Assembly (NCBI GenBank): GCA_949710005.1
Contig: OX453272.1
Span: 44,782,657-44,846,656, forward strand
Direction: 5' to 3'
DNA length: 64,000 bases
DNA from: Ricordea florida
Taxonomy: Eukaryota > Cnidaria > Anthozoa > Corallimorpharia > Ricordeidae
How positions within the stretch are numbered: the stretch's first letter is position 1; every line of letters starts with the position of its first letter. The position numbers were made by a program, and so were the translations under genes. Shown in pieces: positions 25,601 to 37,600 of the stretch. Under the pieces are notes generated by a model. The model made no database searches, was not told the DNA's origin, and saw only the letters and a program-made list of their open reading frames with translations.

Positions 25601-28600
25601 GGGGGGCATGTGAAAAAAATTAGAAACTTGAGGGGGGTCATGCAATTTTTAAATGGTTCTTCCCGAATCACACCAGTCCCCCCTCCCTCGTAAAAAATGA
25701 ACGGTCCCTAGGACAAGAGACGTGCCGCCTTCACTGCCTCTCTACTCCCAGGGGTACAAATGGGAACCGGCGATATAATGCTGGGGCTAAGCCTACGTTG
25801 GACTAGCATCCCATTCAGGGAGGAGTGACAATACTCTTAGGTGCTTCTGTATAGGGTTGAAGGCTCGTGTGCACCTTTACTTGACACTTACCTTACTGTT
25901 CTGTTTTCGTTAATCATGCTGGGTTACCGTTCATTAGAAAGCTACAGAAGGGTTTTTAACCTAGGTTTGATGTTTTCGTTTTATTTAGTGAAACGAATTC
26001 CTCGCATACGTCTTTTTCATCTTTTACTACTTCTGCGCTTATGTTTGTCAAAGCGACTTGTCAATGTCACAGAACCCCGAGTGCTTTTGGTGCGTGGGTC
26101 TCGAGTTGTTGTTGTAACAGTTCTTTTTGACAATGTCAATTAGTCTGACTGCCATGAGGATCATACGCACAAGTGATGAAGGGAATGTACAGCTCTACAG
26201 CTCCCCCCTGCACCATTACCTGCTCTAATCCACTGAGGTCGCTGTGATGGGGGGCGATGTGCGACGACACTGTCATACCACCTGTTCTCATCTCCATCAA
26301 TTGCGACAACTCACAGTAGTCAAGGTTTCCTGCTCCCATTCTGTAGAAAAATTGAAGAAAGAAATGTTTGCATCTGGGATAGTTCCACCGGGAAGGAAGG
26401 GCTTAAACCAGTACAAAGAATAGACAACTTTATAGTGAATCACATCACTGGAGTCAAAATTTAACTATCCCTCAAGTCACAGAAGCCATGGGGAATAAGC
26501 AAAGTAAAGTCACGTGAAGTCACATGAGAGTAGTCAAAAACTAACATAAGGGTCTTGTTATGTTCAACTAATTATCAGGTCAAGTCACCTTTACAACCAC
26601 ATAAAGTCATTAATAGTAAAAAAATTCACCATCAGAGTCAGTATTACGGTCGAAGGAAGCCACTACCAGGCCAAGTTAAGTTAACATTAGATTAAAAATG
26701 AGTTGGGTGTGATCCCTGTAAGAGATAGGGAGTCATCACCAGAGTCAGCTTTAATGTCAGATGAAGTCACTATTAAGTCACGTTAAGTCAGCGTTAGAGT
26801 CAAATAAAGTCATAACCAGAGATAAAAGTCACTCTTGAGAGTCAGATGAAATCATTAACAGGTAAAACAAAGTCACCTTAAGATCCACATAAAGTCATTA
26901 GTACAACTAACAATAGTTATCATCAAAGGTAACATCAAGTTAATCCATCAGGAGATCATCCGAAAAAAGTCAGGTGCAGTCATTTTTAGTTCAAGATAAG
27001 TCACCGTCAGATTCAACAAGAGATAGGAGTGGTCACTAAAAGGTCAAGCAAAGTCGCTGTTAGAGTCAAACGAAGCCTTTACAAGGGGTAAGAATGGTCA
27101 CCATCATAGTCAAAAACCAAGCCTGAAAAATTGACGTTGTTTGAGTCAAATGACATTATCATCATAGTCAAATGCAGTTATCGTCAAAGTCCAAGTGGTC
27201 AACTTCAGAGTCAAGAGGAGTCAAATGATGAGTCACTTGAGTTATCATCTTGAGAAAATTAAAGGCAAAAAGAGAGCTAAGAAAATGCAACATGAACCAA
27301 AGGAAATCACCATCACCTGGTTATGATAAAGCAGAACAGAGCAAGATATTGTCTGAGTTCGTCTGGAATATCAGTGATACTGGATATCGCATGGAAGTAA
27401 GTGACTCCATTGGTTGGCTGTTCACTGTACTGAACTGGAACACCAGCTGTGGGCAGAAACGGTAAAACCTGTTTCATTGTAAAATACGAACTGAGTATCG
27501 TTTATTGCGTTGGACGAAGGAGAACGTACCCTAATCCAGGCGAATTTGTAATATTTGTGATAATGTATGTATGTATGTATGTATGTATGTATGTTTGTTT
27601 GTATGTATGTATGTTTGTTTGTTTGTATGTATGTATGTACGTACCGGTATGTATGTATATGTCTATGTATGTAGGTATGTATGTATGTATGTATGTTTGT
27701 TTGTTTGTATGTATGTATGTATCTATCTATCTATGTAGGTATGCATGCATGCATGTATGTATGTTTGTTTGTTTGTATGTATGTATGTTTGTTTATTTGT
27801 ATGTATGTATGTATGTGTGTACGTATGTATGTATGTAGGTATGTATGATAGACACACTTTTCATTGTTATAGAAAGTGGGAAGTAACTGTACATAAAGAA
27901 TTATCTGCACATAATGCTCTGCCATCTTATGGTATTTGATAATACAAATGAATGGCTACTCTCAGTTTTCTGTTGATAAAGTAACTGTTTTGACTTAACA
28001 CAAATTTCCTCAATGTGACTGATATGCAGAATATACATATCCTTTATGACAATGATGCCAAATTCCGCCGTGGCGATATCCTCGCTCTTTGACTAATAGA
28101 CTACACACAGAGAGCTTACCAGAGATATAATGCTCCAGGCACACGGGCTTTATCTTGGGTTCAATATCTGTATAACGAAGTCAAGACGAAATATTTGAAT
28201 GATAAAGTGCCTTTTCTGAGTCATTCTCGCTCCCAGAAGATACGATTCTTTTAGCCAGCGCTGGTGCCAAAATGGCTGTTATGTACATCAGTTCATGAAA
28301 TGGGTAACTACGTGGTGCAGGCTGTGGTTTGAGATGTTCACGAGTGGAAATGCATTTGTTACTACAGTGGGGACCAGAAGTTTGTTTTTCAGAGATGAAC
28401 CCCAGCTTTCACTTTGACATTCAAACCCCAGCAGGATGTTTCTCCCGTGAACCTAGCTTAATGGCCTTGCTCCCACGAGTCTGCTATAGCTCAGTGGTAG
28501 AGCGTCTGAACTAGTTATCTTTACTTTCAAGTCCTAACAGTATGCAGGATGTTTGTACCATGAACCTAGTTTAATGGCCTTGCTCCCACGAGTCTCCTAT

Positions 28601-31600
28601 AGCTCAGTGGTAGAGCGTCTGAACTAGTTATCTTTACTTTCAAGTCCTAACAGTATGCAGGATGTTTGTACCATGAACCTAGTTTAATGACCTTGCTCCC
28701 ACGAGTCTCCTATAGCTCAGTGGTAGAGCGTCTGAACTAGTTATCTTTACTTTCAAGTCCTAACAGTATGCAGGATGTTTGTACCATGAACCTAGTTTAA
28801 TGTCCTTGCTCCCACGAGTCTGCTATAGCTCAGTGGTAGAGCGTCTGAACTAGTTATCTTTACTTTCAAGTCCTAACAGTATGTAGGATGTTTGTACCAT
28901 GAACCTAGCTTAATGGCCTTGCTCCACAAGTCTCCTATAGCTCAGTGGTAGAGCGTCTGAACTAGTTATCTTTACTTTCAAGTCCTAACAGTATGCAGGA
29001 TGTTTGTACCATGAACCTAGTTTAATGACCTTGCTCCCACGAGTCTGCTATAGCTCAGTGGTAGAGCGTCTGAACTAGTTATCTTTACTTTCAAGTCCTA
29101 ACAGTATGCAGGATGTTTGTACCATGAACCTAGTTTAATGACCTTGCTCCCACAAGTCTTCTATAGCTCAGTGGTAGAGCGTCTGAACTAGTTATCTTTA
29201 CTTTCAAGTCCTAACAGTATGCAGGATGTTTGTACCATGAACCTAGTTTAACGGCCTTGCTCCCACGAGTCTCCTATAGCTCAGTGGTAGAGCGTCTGAA
29301 CTAGTTATCTTTACTTTCAAGTCCTAACAGTATGCAGGATGTTTGTACCATGAACCTAGTTTAACGGCCTTGCTCCACAAGTCTCCTATAGCTCAGTGGT
29401 AGAGCGTCCGAACTAGTAATCGGAAGGTTGTAGGTTCGACTCCTATTGGGAGAATTCATATTTCACTTTCTACGAGTTTGCTTCAGTGTAACAGTACTGA
29501 AAAATACATTTTTATTATATATGGAAAAAAGTTGCTTCGGGTAAGAGTGAGGCCCTGTTAGAGGGGGGGGGGGGGGTGCCCATGGCCCCTGTCTGAATTT
29601 CCCAAGCGGCTATGTCGGCATTTCGCAAGGTTCTTATGTCGCTTGTCGGAATTTACCCCTAACAGGGCCTCGTCTATCTTGACATTGGTATCGCTTTCCC
29701 TATTTCGCTGGAGTTGTCTGTCGTTTGTCGTCAGTTCGTAGCTCTGGTGTCGCCGTTTCAAAGCCATGTCGCTTGTCGGAATTTACCCCTAACAGGGCCT
29801 CAAGAGTCTAAGCCGAGTTAACTTTAGCGAGTATTTGTACGACAAAAAGTGCACCCGTATTACCGAGTTGAAAGCTGGCCGTGTAAGGTTAGAACAAAAT
29901 TTTTACACATTCAAAATAGCGGATGTGTGAAAATTCGTCGTCGCGCATGCCCTCTGTAGCAGACCTTTGACCGGTCACCTTGTCTACGAAAGAGGTTGCC
30001 CCCGCCAGGCGGGTTACCCTTCTAACGGTTCACCGCAACTTTTCTCCATATAAACGGGCGTTACACTTTCACAGTGAATCCAGTTTATAGCCAAGTTTTT
30101 CTAGTTCCCTCTCCAATCAGTCGTTCGTTGAGCCCGTAGCAAAGTATGAATCCAGTTATACATGTACGCCTAGTTCGCTATGCAAAAAGCCTTTTACTTT
30201 ATGTCTATTATCATCTTCACCTGAGACCAGCATCTTCGGGAGGCAGGATAAGTCTTCTGTTGCATTCTGCAGTTCAGCAAGCTCAAGGCCTAGAAAGTTT
30301 ATAGTATCATTACATACTATACAATTTATAGTTTCATCTCTTTAAGCAAGTAACGTGCCTGTACGTAGTCATTGTCACGTAACTAATATACATGTCTAGC
30401 TGTTTGAAAGTTTTTAAAGATATGTGAAACAAATCATTTATTTGCACTACGAAGTTTTAAACCTAAGAAATGCTAGATATCATTTCAGAACGCGGGTAAG
30501 TTCAAACCCACTATTGGCCTACTCTCAGCGAGAATAGTTGGAGAGCTCAACCTGGAGAGCTCAACTGGAAGAGCCTTGCAATGGGTTCACTCCAAACTGA
30601 ATGATTTGCTCCAGGATAATTTCAAGTTCTATAGTACTACAATCTCTGCTTCGGTCTTTCTACTCTTAGGGACCGGTAATTTTTTATGAGGGAGGGGGGG
30701 CTGGTGAGATTTGGGAAGCACCATGTAAAAATTGCATGACCCCCCTCAGCTTGCCAATTTTTTCACATGACCCCCACCTCAATGAAAAGAAAGAGAAGTC
30801 AATTTTGGATTCAAATATTATGACGTAAGAGTATTGCTTAAACATTTCACGTGACCTCCATTTTCCATAATTTTTTTTCGCATGACCCCCCAAATCCCAC
30901 CAGTCCTCCCCCCGTCCCTCGTAAGAAAACGAACGGTCCCTACGGTGTACAGTCGGCAAAGATAAGTGAAGCTTATTCCAAAGTCACTGGCACGAAGCAT
31001 CTTGGAGTATTGCTACCCCCCTCCCCCACCCCCCTGGATGGGATGCCAGTTCAACGCAGGGTTACCCCCAGCATTATATCGCCGGTACCCATTGAAACAC
31101 CTGGTGGTGTGGAGTTACGTTTCTTGTCTAAGGATACAACACAGTGCCATCACCAGGGCTCGAAGTCCAGACCTCGTACTCGGAAGTCCGACACACTAAC
31201 CACTACACTGCCGTGTATCCCCGTGCAGCGTACAGTACACAAGGACAACGTCTTAAATATTCTCACCTTTTTTGTACATTAATGCTCTGTCTTCCTTGGT
31301 GAGAGAACTTATTTTGCTGTTAAGATTTTCATTTTCCTTTCTATTCTGTTCTTTTTCATAATCTGGCTGTAAAAAAATAGGGATTTGTGAAGCTCACAAA
31401 CTAAATCAAAATCTGCAATTCCAAATTTCAAGTCATTTTTAATCTCAAAAATGCAGAGAACATAAAACATAACCTGGAAATATATAAATATACATTTATA
31501 TATCGCCAGGGGGTGGGGGGGGGGGGTGGTAGTGGACGATATTTAGAACTAATAACCACTGAAAAGTTCAGTTTTAACCTGATTTAACTTAAGTTTGTTG

Positions 31601-34600
31601 CACAGCATCCAGTCACCAATAACCATATAATTCTACTGCCATCTTTGTGCTGAATAGGTGATTAGGACAATTAGATGAAAACGACAAGTATAAACTGTGT
31701 GTCATCTGCATAGAGATGAAGTGGTATGCGATGCTTCCTGGCTATGTCACCGAGTGAGCTTGTATAAAGAAAATACAATAAGGGTCCCAGCACAGAACCC
31801 TGTGGTACCCCGTTGGGTAAATTCTTCTTCGACGATTCAATTCCATTAACAGAAACAAACTGTTCGCGTCAGTGAAGGTACGAATGAAACTAATTAAGAG
31901 CATTGTTCCTAATACCAAAACGATTCTATAGTCTTGTTAACAAAATTGAATGATCGACAGTATCAAACGCAGCCGATAAATCGCGCAACAGTAAAATAAC
32001 GGATCTGTTATTGTCAAAAGCCTTCAAAATATCATTTTAAACTCTCACAAGCGCAGTCTGTACTGTGATGAGATTTATATGCCGACTGAAATTCTTCTAA
32101 TAAGCCTTCATTATCATTAAGATGGTCCATTAATTGTGCTGCAACTGCTTTCTCCGTAATGTTGGACAAAAAAATATAAATTCGAGACAGGACGGAAGTT
32201 ATAAAACAGTTCATAAACATGGCAACCTTGAATCTATCAGGTACTTGGCCACCTGTAAGAGACAAATTAACTATACAAGTGATCACTGGAAGCAGATACG
32301 GACGACACCTTTTAAACAATGAAGATGGAATTGGATCAAGGGTACAGGAATTCAAGCACATTTGATTCACAAAACCATATACGACCTCCTCCCTTATAGT
32401 TGGTAGATTAACTATCACCATCACCATCACCACAACCCACCCCCAATCATAGCCACACACACAAGCATAATCATCACCGTAACAATAACAATAAAGATAA
32501 CAGGGAGCCAACATAAATGTGGGTAATACATTCATGTCCTATATACACCAAATATTTAAAGCATTGTAACTCTTCTGCTTTTCAAGATATCTTGCTGAAA
32601 AAATTCATGTAAACAAAGCATCAAGTAAGAAACAACGTGTAGAAGTATAAGATTTTTTGCTGCAAACGTTTTCGTGTAACTATCGATTGAAAACTCAGAA
32701 AGGTCTGGAAGAACGGCTCCAAAATATAGGACATGAATGTATTACCAAATATGGTTGTGAGATGGGCCCTACGCGGAATACATTTGAAGAGACTAAAGCT
32801 CATGCCTCTATGACAAGACAACTGATTATATTGGAAAGAAAACTAATCCGCGTCATTCATTAATGAGCCGACTACTTCACTGCCGCAATCTGCTGCAGTA
32901 ATAAGCATGGAAACCTTTAGAACAAAATCTGTTTACTTACATCAGGGTTCATGATAAGAGTGAGGCAGTGAGGATTATCAACAAAGTGTTCTTTGACTTT
33001 GTCTTGAAGGAAAGTTCCAGACTCTAGTCTGTCCTACCAAAACAATAAAGAGGAATATGGTCAGTGAAGCGTTATTAAAGCAATTTAACCAACTGCAATA
33101 AAAGTGATATTAGAATAGTATATACCAACCTTGCCACTTTGAGCAAATTGATTGGCTCACTATCTCGGTATATTTGATTGGCTCACTATCTCGGTGTATT
33201 CAACACAACTCACATTCTACGAAGTGAATAGTACCAAGGCTTCTGAGAAATCCTTCTAAAATTGAGTTTACGCCAAAGGGAAAAATGGCTGGCGTCAATT
33301 CTTGCTTTGAAGCTGTTTCCGAGCGATGTCCGTTGAATAGTGGCCTTAGAAATATCTACCTCGCTGTTTCACAAAAGCTCGATAAATTCTGTTGCCACGT
33401 ACCTCCATCTCAGGGAATAATTAATATCATTATATCTGCAACCCCTGGATATAAGCAAACGCGCGCTGATTGGTTCCTTACTCACAGGCTATCAGTTCAT
33501 ATACCATTAGTACGGAAATCGGCCATCATGGAGGAATGACTTCTTGATTAAGACGGGAAGAAATTCAAGTCTTGCTTGAAAATAATATACCAAAAAATAC
33601 TACAGCAGCAAATAAATATGGGATGAAATTATTCGACGGTAAGTGAGCAAATTATATCAACGAAATTGTTTATTACGAACCAAAGTGAAACTCTTACAAA
33701 CAGACGCCATTTTGAATGATCTGTGGAGCCCGTAAAATGAGTTTTTATTTCTGCCTTCTTTTTCCACTTTTAATTCTCAAACTAATTTGCTAACTCGAAA
33801 AAAAATTGACAATAACATTAAAGAGATGTTTAAGAACGAGCCGGACTCGTCTTTGAAACTCTTTTACACATCGGCTCGACAACAACATGGTTCTGTTTAC
33901 AAACAATAACAAAGTCAATTCTTGTCGTACAAACTAGTTCCAGTGTCTCATACGCGAGGGTTTAGGGATATAATAAAACAATTATTCCACTCAATCTCGT
34001 CGTACATGAACTACAGCCAACGAGGCGCGTGGCCCCTCGTTGGCTATTAGCTCATGTACGACGAGATTTCTTGACTGATCCGGGTCATATACCTTGAATT
34101 GTTGCACACGCGTATTAACTAGAAGGAAATCTGTAGGATCAGCTCCGTGATTCCACGTTGACATGAGACTCTGAAACGAAATCGAACACTGAACTGTAAA
34201 GAGCATACATTTATTTCATAAAATGATGTAACAGTTTAGAGTATAAATACGCACACACCATGACGCCGTTGGGTGTGAACGCAGAATGGATATTGATTGG
34301 TTTTTGTTGTTCAATTCATTTGTTCAATAGTAATAATAATAACAATAAAAATGATAATTATAATAACGACAGTTATAAAAAAAATAATAATAATAAAATG
34401 ATTATTATAAGAAATCCTTGCACATGGAGGGTTTTTGCTGTTCAATTCATTTGTTCAATAGTAATAATAATAACAATAAAAATGATAATTATAATAACGA
34501 CAGTAATAAAAAAAATAATAATAATAAAATGATTATTATAAGAAATCCTTGCACATGGAGGGTTTTTGTTGTTCAATTCATTTGTTCACTAGTAATAATA

Positions 34601-37600
34601 ATAACAATAAAAATGATAATTATAATAACGACAGTAAAAAAAATAATAATAATAAAATGATTATTATAAGAAATCCTTGCACATGGAGGGTTTTTGTTGT
34701 TCAATTCATTTGTTCACTAGTAATAATAATAACAATAAAAATGATAATTATAATAACGACAGTAATAAAAAAAAAATAATAATAAAATGATTATTATAAG
34801 AAATCCTTGCACATGGAGGGTTTTTGTTGTTCAATTCATTTGTTCACTAGTAATAATAATAACAATAAAAATGATAATTATAATAACGACAGTAATAAAA
34901 AAAATAATAATAATAAAATGATTATTATAAGAAATCCTTGCACATGGAGGGTTTTTGTTGTCCAATTCATTTGTTCACTAGTAATAATAATAACAATAAA
35001 AATTATAATTATAATAACGACAGTAATAAAAAAATAATAATAATAAAATGATTATTATAAGAAATCTTTGCACATGGAGGGTTTTTGCTGTTCAATTCAT
35101 TTGTTCACTAGTAATAATAATAACAATAAAAATGATAATTATAATAACGACAGTAATGAAAAAAAAAAAATAATAATAAAATGATTATTATAAGAAATCC
35201 TTGCACATGGAGGGTGAAGACATTATTACCGGTGAGCTGGTAGTTTAAGCCTTATTTAGGAGCTCAGGTAAACTTATGATTTTTTAAAATAACTAATGAT
35301 TAACATATACCTCTTACTAACCAAGTTCTCGGTCTGTACTGTAAGTTACGGACCGAGTTTTTTCCACTCAGATTTATGGCCCAAGCGCGAAGCGCGCGGA
35401 CCACAAATCCGAGCAGAAAAAGCGAGAATCTGTAACTTACAGTAAAGACCGAGAAAATGAGGTTTGTAAGATATTCATTGTATCTCAAAACAACCTTTAG
35501 CGGGCCGTACAGTGAAATACGGCCCGCTAAATTAACCAATCACAGCGCGCGTACTAACTGAGAGATATAATAACATTAGTTATTTACTTACAGATATGAG
35601 TGAGAGTCCAAAGTTAGTACTTTGATGTTTAATGGCCAGCTCAACCTTGTGAAGCGCTGCCTCTATTCTCTCAGCAGGAAATCCTTCTCTTTGAAAAACA
35701 AACAAAAAGTGCGACAATGAATATACGTATAGGTATAGGTATAGACTGGGAAAACAGGTACACTGAGCTATGTATAGTGCACTGTTTAAACGCGACAAAA
35801 CGTGTTTGCTACAAGCTTTGCCACGAATCTTGTACCAAAAGCCACTTTTTGCTCGTCGAGAAAAAAAAAGGGAAAAACGGAACCAATGCGAGGTGCGCTT
35901 TACACGGAAGATGAAGACTTACTCAATAACTGTTTCAAATGTCTTGTGGATAATATCAACAACCCTTGAACAGTCATGGTTGTGTATTCCCTGTAGTCCA
36001 ATAGAAAACGATGCATCCTTTGTGCTGTTGTCATAGCTGTTGTAAATCAAAATTTAAAAAGTAGTAATCAATATGAAAACGTAGCAATCAGGGGCCGGTT
36101 GTTCGAAGGCCGATTAGCGCTAACCCAGGGTTAAATTTTAACATGGGTTTCTTTTCCTCTTGTTATAAAGCGTTTTCTCCGATAACTATCTCTATTTTAT
36201 TCACAGCATACAATCATCAAATTGTATTAAAAAAGAATTATACTGAATGTGCTTTTTAAGTTCTCATATCTGTATTTAAATTTCGCGCTAACCGTGGGTT
36301 ACCTTAACCCTGCTTCGAACAACCAGGCCCAGTTGATTAGACATCAACAAAGACTATCAGCAGTGTTTAATCACGTATTACAGACAGGGATTTAATCTAG
36401 GGTATTTGATAATGCAATTAAACACAGCTATAGAGATCTGACGATAAAACCTTCTGTAGTTGTCTATAGTCTGATCCAATGTTACACATTTTATAAAGTG
36501 AACTCACCCTCCACCATGACAGATAGCAGTATGACTCTATTCTGAAGTAGTACTACGGTCCTTACCCCACTCCTGGAGAGTAGTCTGATCCTATATTTGG
36601 TTCGATAAGTGCTTTGTAGAACGGTGAATTCGGACCGCTGACCAAAAGTGAGGATAAGATTCCCATGGTAAACGTTTCAGAAGCATCTGTGGTGCTGTTG
36701 ATGTCAAATTTGGATCATTTGGAATAAAGGAAAAAAAATCTGGAACAAACTTTAAATGGCGACAACAGCTACATGGTCTTGCTAGGCGGGGCTACTGCTG
36801 GCGAGGGAGAGGAGTTTTGCGCAACTTTTGTTCACCTTCTGCTCTGTTTTTTCACTTCACACTCTTAAGTTAAAGAGAAAAAGAGGCGCTGTTCTAGCTA
36901 CCGTGAAAGTCCAAAAAGCCAAAGTTAAGACCTTAAGCGAATGATACACGATTCAACATTTGTTGAGCAACATGTGATGTTGAATGTTGAAAATAGACCT
37001 TTCAACATGTTGAACGTTGTTGAGCTCGGCTCTATTCCGTTCAACATGTTGCCGCTTGTTGAACGACATCAACCAATCGCTTTTTAGTTTGGTGTCACGT
37101 GCTTACCTGAACGTTTCAAAATGGCCGCGGAAGCGTTCAAACCGACGACGGAGTTAAGTGAGCTCATCAGTTTGTATGAAAAATGTCCTACGTTGTAGGA
37201 TATTCGTATGAAAGGCTACAAGAATAGAGACAAAAGAGACAAAGCTGTAGCAGAGAAGGAGCTCCTTAAAGAATGTAATATCCATACGAAGAAAATCCTT
37301 GTGACTGGAGACGTCGAGGTTTCAGAGTTCCGTAATATGCCACGAATGACGAGTTGTTTTTTAGTCAATCTCGAGTCCACGTTTTACAGTTTCTCCGTCT
37401 CCATTACCTCCGTGTCACGAGTAAAGTGACAACACATGCAGAGCAAAGAGATAGCAAACTATCTTCATCCGTCATTTTAAATTTTGGCGCCTATACTGGA
37501 ATAACGTTCCGCGCTTGTTGCTCAACAAAAGTTGAATGTATCATTCAACAAGTTGCAACATCAATTCAACAAACCGCGCAAGATCGTTGCCCAAAAAATG

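Noticed and set aside
27449-27939. Tyr-Val-Cys-Met repeat proteins on both strands
   Set aside because: They are translations of the TATG microsatellite.
28478-29453. Cluster of nine tRNA genes
   Set aside because: Eight heads lack an anticodon arm and T arm; the ninth has an 8-base anticodon loop. They are better explained as a SINE-unit array.
28470-29456. CRISPR array
   Set aside because: The whole ~114-bp unit is repeated, with no unique spacers, and the genome is eukaryotic.
34260-35037. Four overlapping ORFs in the 34-35 kb minisatellite
   Set aside because: They follow the 130-bp repeat unit, start at arbitrary ATGs and show no domain. A run of the same peptide in each unit reflects the DNA repeat only.
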